Origin: Butyricicoccus sp.
GTDB lineage: Bacteria > Bacillota > Clostridia > Oscillospirales > Butyricicoccaceae
Assembly (NCBI GenBank): GCA_020025885.1
Contig: JAHHRJ010000001.1
Coordinates: 66,324-130,323, forward strand
Direction of reading: 5' to 3'
Length of the DNA stretch: 64,000 bases
Positions 47,606 through 56,479 of the stretch are shown piece by piece. The notes under the pieces are model-generated. The model had not been told where the DNA came from and did no database searches. It worked only from the letters and a program-made list of their open reading frames with translations. The first letter of the stretch is position 1; each line of letters opens with the position of its first letter. The translations under genes and the position numbers were made by a program.

Positions 47606-48658
47606 ATGCGTCAGTTAAAGCGTGAAGTAAAAATTGGAAATGTGACCATTGGCGGTAATTATCCCGTTGCCGTGCAGACCATGCTGAATGTGCCCATTCA
47701 GGATGTGGCAGGCAATGTGGCACAGGCCAAGCGCTGCGAAGAAGCCGGCTGCCAGATCCTGCGCATCACTTGCCCGACGGCAGAGGATGCAAAAGTAATT
47801 GCTGCTGTGAAAGAAGCTGTAAATATTCCCATCGTGGCAGATATTCACTTCGATTACAAGGCAGCCCTGGCTTGCGCCGATATTGGCGTGGATAAAATCC
47901 GCATCAATCCGGGCAACATTGGCGACGACGATCGTGTGCGTGAAGTGGTAAAGGCCTGCAATGCCAAGAACATTCCGATCCGCATCGGTGTGAACGGCGG
48001 CAGCCTGGAAAAGCACATCCTGGCAAAGTACGGCGCAGCTGTGCCCGAAGCCATGGTGGAAAGCGCTATGTATCATGTGCGCCTGCTGGAAAAGTTCGAT
48101 TTCAACAACATTGTCATTTCCATCAAGAGCAGCAATGTGCCCCGTATGATGGAGGCTTACCGCCAGTTGTCTGCCATGACGGATTATCCGCTGCACGTCG
48201 GCGTGACCGAGGCAGGTACCTACCAGATGGGTCTGCTCAAGTCAGGTATGGGCATTGGCGGTATGCTGCTGGAAGGCATTGGCGATACCATTCGTGTTTC
48301 TCTGGCCGATGAGCCGGAAAAAGAAGTGGAAGCAGGCTACAACATTCTGCGCGCTGTGGGTTACCCTGTGGCAGGACCGGAAGTGATTACCTGCCCGACC
48401 TGTGGCCGCACCCAGTATCCCTGCACCGAAATTGCCAACGAAGTGGAACGCCGCCTGCGTGGCTGCAAGAAATCCATTAAGGTAGCCGTTATGGGCTGTG
48501 TTGTCAATGGCCCCGGTGAAGCACGTGAAGCAGATATTGGCATTGCCGGCGGCAAGGACGAAGCGTTGCTGTTTGTACATGGCACACCTGTGCGCAAGCT
48601 GGTGGGCGATAAGGAATCGATTCTGGATCAGTTTATGGAGGAAATCAATAAGCTGTAA
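47606..48658 (+). CDS. ispG: 4-hydroxy-3-methylbut-2-en-1-yl diphosphate synthase
   Basis: The 350-residue enzyme carries out the next-to-last step of the MEP isoprenoid path with a 4Fe-4S cluster. The TIM-barrel part has VADIHFDYKAAL and KIRINPGNIG. The C-terminal part has the cluster cysteines in CPTCGRTQYPC and GCVVNGPGEA. This is the short bacterial form without the extra domain of plant enzymes. It starts behind AAAAGGAGG, 16 bases after rseP. Confidence 0.97.
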   Translation: MRQLKREVKIGNVTIGGNYPVAVQTMLNVPIQDVAGNVAQAKRCEEAGCQILRITCPTAEDAKVIAAVKEAVNIPIVADIHFDYKAALACADIGVDKIRINPGNIGDDDRVREVVKACNAKNIPIRIGVNGGSLEKHILAKYGAAVPEAMVESAMYHVRLLEKFDFNNIVISIKSSNVPRMMEAYRQLSAMTDYPLHVGVTEAGTYQMGLLKSGMGIGGMLLEGIGDTIRVSLADEPEKEVEAGYNILRAVGYPVAGPEVITCPTCGRTQYPCTEIANEVERRLRGCKKSIKVAVMGCVVNGPGEAREADIGIAGGKDEALLFVHGTPVRKLVGDKESILDQFMEEINKL

Positions 48659-48693
48659 AGCCAGTCGAACCAATTGAATGAGAAAATGATTTT

Positions 48694-48726
48694 GCGGCGC
48701 AGCCGGTTTTCGGCCGCGCCGCATTT
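48694..48726 (+). terminator. GC-rich hairpin between ispG and polC
   Basis: GCGGCGC at 48694-48700 pairs with GCGCCGC at 48716-48722, with CCG/CGG inside, followed by ATTTTG. The T-run is short, so this is more likely an attenuator or RNA-stability element than a full stop. Confidence 0.45.
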
Positions 48727-48755
48727 TGAGCCTTTCAGGAAAGGAGACGTGGAGT

Positions 48756-51700
48756 ATGCAGCCGATGGTTTCCAAGCTTTGGCCGCAGTTTATGGCAGAC
48801 CCCGATTTTGCGGCCCACTTTGGGAATGTAATCGTGGAAAAAGCGGAGATGTTCCGCGTAGATAAAAAAATCCTGTTTACCCTGCGCAGCGTGGCACCGC
48901 TTGACCCGATGATGTGCGCGCGCCTGCTGGCCAGCCTGGAAGCGGATTTTGCAGGCTATGAACTGAAAATTCGCAACTGCTTTGGATATGCGCATCTGGA
49001 TGCAGCCGCGCTGCAAATGCTGCTGGAAGAAATGAAGGCAGAAGGTATCCCCATCAACGGCTTTTTGGATGGGGTGAAAATCGAGATCAACGGAAAAAAT
49101 ATCCGTCTGGGCGCACGCAACGGCATCCACATTTTGAACGAAGTAGAATTTCCGCGCCTGCTTGCGGAACGCATCGAGCAGCGCACCGGCGTAAAGCCTG
49201 CGGTCGAACTGTACAGCATGGCGGACGCAACCCAGCTGGCAAAACAGGAAGAACGTCTGGAGAAAAAGACGGCGGCACCTGTGGTGGCATTTGAAAAGAA
49301 GAGTACCGGTACAGTGGTGCACATGGATGGTCTGGAGCTGGCAGAAAAGCCTTGCACCATTTTCCATGGCAAGATGTTCAAACCCCATGACCCCACACCG
49401 CTGAAGGATTTGGGTGGCGAAGGCGGCAAGTGCATCATCTGGGGCGATGTGTTCGCCAAGGAAACCAAAGGCAACTTCCGCAAGATTTATACGGTTTCCA
49501 TTACGGACTACACAGGCTCTATCAACCTGAAAGTGCGCGCTCAGGAAGGCGAGGATGCCTCCAAGTGGGAAGAAATCGCAAACGGCGCAACGGTCATCGT
49601 GCGCGGCGACTGCACCTATGACAAGTACGAGCGCGACTATGTGGTATACCCCTATGATGTGCTGATTGTGGAGCGAAAGAAGCGCGAGGACAACGCACCC
49701 GAAAAGCGCGTGGAGCTGCATCTGCATACCAAACTGTCCAGCATGGACGGCTTCTGCGATCCGGGTGGAATTGTCAAGTTGGCGCACAGCATGGGACATC
49801 GTGCCATTGCCATTACGGACCATGGCGTATGCCAAGGTTATCCGGAAGCAATGCTGGCTGCGGACAATATCCACAAGAAAGATCCGGATTTTAAGGTCAT
49901 TTACGGTTGCGAGTTGTATTTCGTGGATGACATGATCCCTTGCGTATACGGCCCAAAGGACGAACCGCTGTCTGGAAGCTTCTGTATCTTTGATACGGAG
50001 ACCACAGGTCTTGATCCGGGAAGTGAATACTTAACCGAAATCGGCGCCGTAATTGTGGAAAACGGCCAGATCGTGGATCACTTCGATACGTTCGTAAAGC
50101 CGCCCAAGCTGATTACGCCGCGCATTACCGAGCTGACGGGCATCAGCAACGAGATGGTAGCGGATGCACCGGATGAAAAAGAAGCATTCGAGAAATTCCT
50201 GGCTTTTGCAGATGGACGCATCTTAGTAGCGCACAATGCCAACGGATTTGATATGCGCTTTTTGCGTGCCATTGCCCGGCGCCATAATATGGAGTGGGAT
50301 TGCACCTACATCGATACCCTGACGATGACACAGGCACTGTGCCCCGGTCTGGGCAATTATAAGCAGACCAATATTTACAAGCACCTGGAGCTGGGCAAGT
50401 ATAATGCCCACCGCGCAAACGAGGATTCGGAGGCGCTGGCAGAAATTTTCTGTGTGCTGCTGGGAGATCTGGCAGAAAAGGAAATCACCAGGGTCAGTGA
50501 AATCAATACAGGTCTGGGCGGCAACAAGGAAGTTCTGAAAAAGAAATATTACCATCTGATCGTTTTGGTGAAAAACCAGATCGGCCTGAAAAACCTGTAC
50601 AAGCTGGTCAGCGAAGCCCATGTGACGAACTTCTTCAAAAAGCCGCGTGTGCCGCGCAGCAGCCTGAACAAGTGGCGCGAAGGCCTGATCTTGACAAGCG
50701 CCTGTGAAGCAGGCGAGTTGTACCGCGCGGTTGTGGACGGCCGCTCGTATGATGAACTGAAAAAGATTGCATCCTATTACGACGTGCTGGAAGTACAGCC
50801 ATTGGGCAACAATGAATACATGGTGCGCGATGGCAAAGTACCCAGTATGGAAACCATCAAGGACTTTAACCGCACCATTATTCAGCTGGGTGAAGATTTG
50901 CATAAGCCGGTCATTGCCACCGGTGACGTACATTTCCAGGAGCCGGAGGATGCCATTTACCGTGCGGTATTGCAGGCAGGCAATGGCTTTAAGGATGCCG
51001 ATCACCAGCCGCCGCTGTATTACCGAACTACAGAAGATATGCTGTCCCAGTTTAACTATCTGCCGCGGGAAAAGGCTTATGAAATCGTTGTAACCAATCC
51101 GAACAAAATTGCAGCTTCGATTGATAATAACCTGCGTGCCATTCCGCGCGGCACCTATCCGCCCAGCATCGAAGGCGCCGAACAGCAGCTGCGCGATGCG
51201 ACCTGGGAACACGCCAAACGGGATTACGGCGACCCTCTGCCAAAAATTGTAGAGGACCGTTTGAATAAAGAACTGGACTCCATCTGCGGCCATGGTTATG
51301 CTGTTTTGTACGTTATTGCGGTTAAGCTGGTGGCGTATTCCAATGCAGGCGGCTATCAGGTAGGCAGCCGTGGTTCTGTTGGCTCGTCTGCTGTGGCGCA
51401 CTTTTCCGGTATTTCGGAAGTAAACAGTCTGCCGCCCCATTACCGCTGCCCCAAGTGTAAGTACAGCGAGTTTATTTTGGACGGCAGCGTGGATGACGGC
51501 TTTGACCTGCCGGACAAGACTTGCCCCAAGTGCGGCGAAAAGCTGATTGTGGACGGACATGACATCCCGTTCGAAACCTTCCTGGGTTTCTACGGCGACA
51601 AGGAGCCTGATATCGACCTGAACTTCTCCGGCGAATACCAGAGCAATGTGCACCGTTACACGGAGGAACTGTTCGGCAAGGAAAACGTGTTTAAGGCAGG

Positions 51701-53054
51701 TACAGTTTCGGGTATTCAGGACAAGACCGCTTACGGATATGTGAAAAAGTACCTGGAAGAACGCGGACGTGCCGTCAATCGTGCAGAAGAAAATCGTTTG
51801 ACGCTGGGCTGTACCGGCGTAAAACGTACCACAGGTCAGCACCCCGGCGGCATGGTCGTTGTGCCGGACACCTATGAAATTTACGATTTCTGTCCTATCC
51901 AGCACCCGGCGGACGATGTAGCAGGCGGACTTTTGACCACACACTTTGAATTTAAGTATCTGCATGATACGCTGCTGAAGCTGGACGAGCTGGGTCACGA
52001 TGTGCCCACCTTCTATAAATACTTTGAAGAGTATACGGGCATTGCGGTAGACAGCATTCCCATGAACGACCCCAAGGTGTATTCGCTTTTGACTTCGCCG
52101 GAAGCACTTGGCGTAACGCCGGAGCAAATCGACAGCCAGACCGGCACCTTCGGTATTCCGGAAATGGGTACCAACTTTGTTCGTGGTATGCTGCAGGACG
52201 CACAGCCCAAGAACTTTTCGGAGCTGACCCAGATTTCCGGCCTATCTCACGGTACGGACGTTTGGACCGGTAATGCGGACGAACTGATTCGCAATGGTAC
52301 CTGTACCATTGCAGAGGTGATCGGATGCCGTGACAGTATTATGCTGTACCTGATTCGTAAAGGCCTTGAGCCAAAGATGGCATTTGACATCATGGAGGCT
52401 GTGCGTAAAGGCCGTGTGGCAAAGGGCGGTTTTGCGCCCGGTTGGGAAGAAGCAATGCGTGAGCATGATGTGCCGGACTGGTACATTGAATCCTGCCGCA
52501 AGATCAAGTATATGTTCCCGAAGGCCCATGCTGTGGCTTACCTGATGGCGGCAATTCGTCTGATGTGGTTTAAGCTCTACAAGCCGCAGGCGTTCTATGC
52601 GGTGTACTTTACGGTACGCGGCGACGATATTGACTACGAGGCTGCTGTGGGCGGCAAGGCCGTTGCACGCCAGCACATGAAAGAGGTCAATGCGCGTCTG
52701 CGCGGTCCGAAGGAAGAACGTGTTGCCAAGGACGAAGATTTGCTGGTTTCGCTGCAGATTGTAAACGAAATGCTAGAGCGCGGTTATGAGTTTTTGCCCA
52801 TTGAATTGGGTAAGAGCTACGCCAGCAAATATGTGGTTGAGGACGATAAAGTACGATTGCCGTTCTCTGCCATGAAGGGCGTTGGCGGCGCTGCAGCCGA
52901 TGCGCTGGAAAAAGCAACCATCAACGGTCAGGAATATCTGTCCATTGAAGAATTGCAGGCGGCATCCGGCGTGGGCAGCAGCGTAATTGATAAATTGCGC
53001 GAAGTTGGCGCACTGGGTGACCTGCCGGAAAGCAGTCAGGTCAGCTTCTTCTGA
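48756..53054 (+). CDS. polC: DNA polymerase III alpha subunit, PolC type
   Basis: The 1,432-residue replicative polymerase of low-GC Gram-positives. In order: N-terminal domains, an OB-fold (about 185-300), a PHP domain beginning RVELHLHTKLSSMDG near 320, an inserted DnaQ-type proofreading exonuclease (FDTETTGLDPGSEYLTEIGA near 412), the palm with PDIDLNFSGEYQ (metal Asp residues), a four-cysteine zinc motif (CPKCKYSE and CPKCGEK, about 895-930), and HAVAYLMAAIRLMWFK in the fingers. ATG 48756 has GGAG one base upstream and AAGGAG about nine bases upstream. Last gene of the operon. Confidence 0.97.
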   Translation: MQPMVSKLWPQFMADPDFAAHFGNVIVEKAEMFRVDKKILFTLRSVAPLDPMMCARLLASLEADFAGYELKIRNCFGYAHLDAAALQMLLEEMKAEGIPINGFLDGVKIEINGKNIRLGARNGIHILNEVEFPRLLAERIEQRTGVKPAVELYSMADATQLAKQEERLEKKTAAPVVAFEKKSTGTVVHMDGLELAEKPCTIFHGKMFKPHDPTPLKDLGGEGGKCIIWGDVFAKETKGNFRKIYTVSITDYTGSINLKVRAQEGEDASKWEEIANGATVIVRGDCTYDKYERDYVVYPYDVLIVERKKREDNAPEKRVELHLHTKLSSMDGFCDPGGIVKLAHSMGHRAIAITDHGVCQGYPEAMLAADNIHKKDPDFKVIYGCELYFVDDMIPCVYGPKDEPLSGSFCIFDTETTGLDPGSEYLTEIGAVIVENGQIVDHFDTFVKPPKLITPRITELTGISNEMVADAPDEKEAFEKFLAFADGRILVAHNANGFDMRFLRAIARRHNMEWDCTYIDTLTMTQALCPGLGNYKQTNIYKHLELGKYNAHRANEDSEALAEIFCVLLGDLAEKEITRVSEINTGLGGNKEVLKKKYYHLIVLVKNQIGLKNLYKLVSEAHVTNFFKKPRVPRSSLNKWREGLILTSACEAGELYRAVVDGRSYDELKKIASYYDVLEVQPLGNNEYMVRDGKVPSMETIKDFNRTIIQLGEDLHKPVIATGDVHFQEPEDAIYRAVLQAGNGFKDADHQPPLYYRTTEDMLSQFNYLPREKAYEIVVTNPNKIAASIDNNLRAIPRGTYPPSIEGAEQQLRDATWEHAKRDYGDPLPKIVEDRLNKELDSICGHGYAVLYVIAVKLVAYSNAGGYQVGSRGSVGSSAVAHFSGISEVNSLPPHYRCPKCKYSEFILDGSVDDGFDLPDKTCPKCGEKLIVDGHDIPFETFLGFYGDKEPDIDLNFSGEYQSNVHRYTEELFGKENVFKAGTVSGIQDKTAYGYVKKYLEERGRAVNRAEENRLTLGCTGVKRTTGQHPGGMVVVPDTYEIYDFCPIQHPADDVAGGLLTTHFEFKYLHDTLLKLDELGHDVPTFYKYFEEYTGIAVDSIPMNDPKVYSLLTSPEALGVTPEQIDSQTGTFGIPEMGTNFVRGMLQDAQPKNFSELTQISGLSHGTDVWTGNADELIRNGTCTIAEVIGCRDSIMLYLIRKGLEPKMAFDIMEAVRKGRVAKGGFAPGWEEAMREHDVPDWYIESCRKIKYMFPKAHAVAYLMAAIRLMWFKLYKPQAFYAVYFTVRGDDIDYEAAVGGKAVARQHMKEVNARLRGPKEERVAKDEDLLVSLQIVNEMLERGYEFLPIELGKSYASKYVVEDDKVRLPFSAMKGVGGAAADALEKATINGQEYLSIEELQAASGVGSSVIDKLREVGALGDLPESSQVSFF

Positions 53055-53065
53055 GAATAATAGCG

Positions 53066-53096
53066 AAAAGCTCCCTTGCAAAAGGGAGCTTTTTTC
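53066..53096 (+). terminator. Terminator of the pyrH-polC operon
   Basis: AAAAGCTCCCTT pairs perfectly with AAGGGAGCTTTT around GCAA, followed by T. Confidence 0.92.
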
Positions 53097-53133
53097 ATAA
53101 GAAAAAAGAAGTTTGCACGGAACTGATAAGCGA

Positions 53134-53163
53134 TTGACAATGCAGGGCGGAAGATAGTATTTT
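53134..53163 (+). promoter_or_regulatory. Promoter of bioY
   Basis: TTGACA at 53134-53139 and TATTTT at 53158-53163 with an 18-base spacer. No BirA- or BioR-type palindrome stands out. Confidence 0.5.
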
Positions 53164-53191
53164 ATAAAAAAGAAAATTTGGAAGTGAGAAA

Positions 53192-53731
53192 ATGAATCGT
53201 ACAAAAACAAAAGAACTCGTTTACGTCGGCATTTTTGCAGCGTTGATGGCGGTCTGTGCCTGGATTCAGATTCCGGGACCGGTTCCATTTACCTTGCAGA
53301 CCTTTGCGGTTTTTCTGGCAGCTGGTTTGTTGGGCGGCAAGTGCGGTACGCTGGCGGTGTTCGTGTATATTTTGTTGGGCGCAGTTGGCCTTCCGGTATT
53401 TTCTGGATTTAGGGGAGGCTTGGGCGCTTTATTTGGTACCACCGGCGGCTATATCTTTGGATTTTTATTTTCGGCGTTGCTGATGTGGGGCATAGAAAAG
53501 GCATTTGGCAAAGGCACTGGTGTTCTGTTGCTGTCGATGCTTCTGGGCCTTTTGGTGTGCTACGCAATCGGCACAGCATGGTTCATGCTGATATATACAA
53601 AGTCTACGGGTGCAGTCGGTGTGACAACGGTACTGGGATGGTGCGTGATTCCATTTATCATTCCGGATTGCCTGAAAATTCTGCTGGCGATGTTTATGAC
53701 CAATCGCCTGAAAAAATTTGTGCGGATTTGA
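53192..53731 (+). CDS. bioY: BioY biotin transporter substrate-binding component
   Basis: The 179-residue membrane protein with six hydrophobic spans is the S component of an ECF biotin importer. Motifs: IQIPGPVPFTLQTFAVFLAA near the N-terminus, VFVYILLGAVGLPVFSGF and GGYIFGFL in the middle, all typical of BioY. The energising EcfAAT genes are not here, as is usual for a shared ECF module. It is a single-gene unit between its promoter and a terminator. Confidence 0.95.
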   Translation: MNRTKTKELVYVGIFAALMAVCAWIQIPGPVPFTLQTFAVFLAAGLLGGKCGTLAVFVYILLGAVGLPVFSGFRGGLGALFGTTGGYIFGFLFSALLMWGIEKAFGKGTGVLLLSMLLGLLVCYAIGTAWFMLIYTKSTGAVGVTTVLGWCVIPFIIPDCLKILLAMFMTNRLKKFVRI

Positions 53732-53740
53732 ATGTAAAAG

Positions 53741-53783
53741 AAAAGGAGCTTCTCTCTGTGATAGAGAAAAGCTCCTTTTTTTA
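53741..53783. terminator. Terminator between bioY and the convergent epimerase gene
   Basis: AAAGGAGCTT with an inner TCTCT pairs with AGAGA and AAGCTCCTTT, followed by T; A/T flanks on both sides allow use by both converging units. Confidence 0.82.
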
Positions 53784-53794
53784 GTGTGAGAAAA

Positions 53795-54892
53795 TCAGTC
53801 CAGATACTGGATTTTACCAGGCTGGATGCCCTGGATACCCATGCCGGGTGCTGTGCTGACGGTGATATCTTTTTCGCAGAATACCGCACCGCCCAGGATG
53901 GGGTCTTCGCTGCAAAGCACAGGACCGTCCAGATCCACTTTCGTGATGATCTGCTTGGCGCAGGCCAGATGCACAGCAGCGTTTACGCTGATTTTTGCTT
54001 CCAGCATACAGCCAATCATGCACTCTACGCCGTAGCTTTCGGCGGCGCTGGCAATGTGCAGAGCATTATAAATGCCGCCACACTTCATCAGCTTGATGTT
54101 CACATAATCAGCGGCACGCATCTGCATGATGCGCAGTGCATCCCGGTCACTGAATACGCTTTCGTCTGCCAGAATGGGAACAGGAGAATGGTCGGTGACA
54201 TATTTCAAGCCTTCCAGATCCCAGGCCGGTACAGGCTGCTCGCAGAATTCAATGTCCAGATCGAGCTCCTGCATTTGGTTCAGCAGGCGCACAGCCTGTT
54301 TCGGGTTCCAACCCTGATTGGCATCAATACGAATTTTTCGGTTGGGACCTGCGGTGCGGCGAATGGCCAGCAGTCGCTCCAAATCCTTTTCCGGCTCCTT
54401 GCCTACCTTGCATTTCAGTACCTGATAGCCGCGGTCAATGGCATTCTGGGTGTCCTTTGCCATTTCTTCGGGACTGTTTACGCTGATAGTAATGTCGGTT
54501 TCGATTTGCGTCCGATTGCCGCCCAGAAGCCGATACACCGGCAGGCCGCACAGCTGACCGTACAAATCGTACAGCGCCATATCGACAGCGGCTTTTGCAC
54601 TGGTGTTGTGCAGGATACAGCCATTCATGGCAATCAGAATACTTTCCAAATCAGCCACATCTCGGCCCAGAATGGTGGGGGCAATGTGGTCCTGAATGGC
54701 ACCAATGATGGCGCCAGTGGTGTCGCCGGTAATGACGCCGGTGGGCGGTGCTTCGCCATAACCAATATGACCGGTATCCGTGTGCAGTTCGACTACAACG
54801 TCTTCCACGCTGGAAACGGAGCGCAGCGCCGTCTTAAAAGGCACGCGCAGCGGCACACTGATTTTACCAAGCCTTACTTGGGTGATTTTCAT
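53795..54892 (-). CDS. Dipeptide epimerase (L-Ala-D/L-Glu epimerase type), enolase superfamily
   Basis: The 365-residue enzyme has the enolase-superfamily layout: a capping domain (1-120) and a barrel with the catalytic pair Lys-x-Lys in QVLKCKVG, metal ligands Asp in IRIDANQGW, Glu in EFCEQPV and Asp in ILADESV, and the second catalytic Lys in NIKLMKCGG. These fit Ala-Glu dipeptide epimerases, which convert murein-derived L-Ala-D-Glu to L-Ala-L-Glu. It lies 15 bases behind a PepV-type dipeptidase, which could then split the product. Other dipeptide specificities are possible. Confidence 0.88.
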   Translation of the reverse strand: MKITQVRLGKISVPLRVPFKTALRSVSSVEDVVVELHTDTGHIGYGEAPPTGVITGDTTGAIIGAIQDHIAPTILGRDVADLESILIAMNGCILHNTSAKAAVDMALYDLYGQLCGLPVYRLLGGNRTQIETDITISVNSPEEMAKDTQNAIDRGYQVLKCKVGKEPEKDLERLLAIRRTAGPNRKIRIDANQGWNPKQAVRLLNQMQELDLDIEFCEQPVPAWDLEGLKYVTDHSPVPILADESVFSDRDALRIMQMRAADYVNIKLMKCGGIYNALHIASAAESYGVECMIGCMLEAKISVNAAVHLACAKQIITKVDLDGPVLCSEDPILGGAVFCEKDITVSTAPGMGIQGIQPGKIQYLD

Positions 54893-54907
54893 AGGGATGC
54901 CCCCTTT

Positions 54908-56335
54908 TTACTCAGCCAGTGCGCGGATTGCGTCGGCGTAGATGCGAGCATTCAGGTAGAAGTGCTCCAGATCCATGAACTCGTCCGGCTCGTGCTCCTT
55001 CAGCTCCTCGTCCGGGAAGCCAGGGCCAAAGGCAAGAATGTTGGGAATGGACTTTGCGTAGGTGCCGCCGCCGATGCAGATTGCGCCGGACTTGTCGCCG
55101 GTATGCTTTTCGTATACAGCCAGCAACTTCTGAACCAGCTCGCTATCAGCAGGGCAGTACAGTGCTTCGTCGGTGCGCTCGTCCAGAACCTTCCAGCCTG
55201 CCTGCTCCAGTGCAGCGTTCAGCTTGGGGCCGCAGTCCTCAAAGTGGAAGGTGACGGGCCAACGGTAGTTGATGGTCATGCGCAGAGCAGTTGCACCCTG
55301 GTACTCTTCCGGCTCACCGGCGCGGCGTGCAGGAAGAACCTTGCCTTCGTCGCAGTCAATCACGCCCAGGTTGAAGCTGAGCAGACCGGACAGTTCGTCT
55401 TCCAGTGCGATGTCGAAGCCTTCGCCGTGTACGTCCATGCCAATCTTGTCGGCAATCAGTGCGATTGCGTCCGCAGCATCGCCGGACAGGGGCAGTTGCT
55501 TCAGGAACAGGCACAGGCGGCCAATGGCGTTTTCACCCTTTTCGGGCAGAGAACCATGTGCAGATACACCTTCAGCCTCGATGTGCAGGCCGGTTTCGGT
55601 GGGAGTGATATGAACGTGTTCCGGGTATTTCAGCTCAGCCAGAACAGAGACATCTTCCGGGCAGGCAATTTCTGCAACAGCCTTTGCAGGAACGATGTTA
55701 GAGGCACTGCCGCCGTGGATGGACAGCAGCTTCCAGTCACCGCGCTGAACCAGCTTCTTTTCATAGGTGGTGATGGCAATGCCCTTTTCGCCGTTAATCA
55801 GGGGGTAGCTACCGTCCGGGGTGAAGCCGCAAACAGGAACTTCGCCGCCGTTTTCCATATAATACTTCATGTCATCGGAGCCGGTTTCTTCGTTGCAGCC
55901 GAACAGCACGCGCACGCGGCGGCTGGGCTTCCAGCCTTCGTCAGCCAGAGCCTTCAGGCCAAACAGAGCAGAAACAACGGGACCTTTATCGTCTACGGTG
56001 CCGCGGCCATACAGGCGACCATCGGCGACAACAGGCTCATAAGGCTTGCACTTGGTCCAGCCGGTGCCTTCGGGAACAACGTCCAGATGGCCCAGGACGG
56101 CAACCATCTCGTCGCCTTCGCCGTATTCGGCCCAGCCCAGATGACCGTCCATGTTGTAGGTCTTGAAGCCCATCTTGGCACTCAGGTCCAGAGCGGCTTT
56201 CAGGCATTCAGCAGCGCCTTTACCATAAGGTGCGCCGGGTGCGGGGGTATCTTCGACGCTCTTGATGCTGACCAGCTTTTTCAAAGCTTCCAGCATTTCG
56301 GGCTGCAGTTCGTTCAGTCTTGCGTTTATATCCAT
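54908..56335 (-). CDS. pepV: PepV-type M20 dipeptidase
   Basis: The 475-residue zinc dipeptidase has the M20 marks AVLGHLDVVPEG (first zinc ligands), RLYGRGTVDDKGP (bridging Asp), and FGCNEETGSDDM with the catalytic Glu. A lid domain fills about 180-380, and a HMGCGT-like GGGTYAKSIPN is near the end. The start at 56335 is set by GGAGGT just upstream. It cleaves dipeptides with a free N-terminus and shares an operon with the epimerase, which points to recycling of murein peptides. Confidence 0.92.
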   Translation of the reverse strand: MDINARLNELQPEMLEALKKLVSIKSVEDTPAPGAPYGKGAAECLKAALDLSAKMGFKTYNMDGHLGWAEYGEGDEMVAVLGHLDVVPEGTGWTKCKPYEPVVADGRLYGRGTVDDKGPVVSALFGLKALADEGWKPSRRVRVLFGCNEETGSDDMKYYMENGGEVPVCGFTPDGSYPLINGEKGIAITTYEKKLVQRGDWKLLSIHGGSASNIVPAKAVAEIACPEDVSVLAELKYPEHVHITPTETGLHIEAEGVSAHGSLPEKGENAIGRLCLFLKQLPLSGDAADAIALIADKIGMDVHGEGFDIALEDELSGLLSFNLGVIDCDEGKVLPARRAGEPEEYQGATALRMTINYRWPVTFHFEDCGPKLNAALEQAGWKVLDERTDEALYCPADSELVQKLLAVYEKHTGDKSGAICIGGGTYAKSIPNILAFGPGFPDEELKEHEPDEFMDLEHFYLNARIYADAIRALAE

Positions 56336-56479
56336 CTTGGTAACCTCCACAATATTGATGTGTATACTGCTTCTATTATATCCGCCTGTACGCACAAAGC
56401 AAGCAAAAACGTACGGTGTTTTTGCAGTGGGCTGGGTTTAAGAAAACAAGGTACTGCGTACACTACATAGAAGGGGGAG

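Noticed and set aside
50223..52127. A 634-codon open frame on the minus strand inside polC
   Set aside because: It is antisense to the polymerase and exonuclease parts of PolC, and its composition is that of reversed PolC codons; no start site is seen.
53097..53191. Biotin-regulator operator upstream of bioY
   Set aside because: No long palindrome or BirA/BioR-type box is visible near the promoter.
53786..56470. An 894-codon open frame on the plus strand opposite the dipeptidase and epimerase genes
   Set aside because: It lies exactly antisense to two well-conserved enzymes whose codon bias creates the open frame. It has no ribosome site, and its translation is Cys/His/Gln-rich without any domain.
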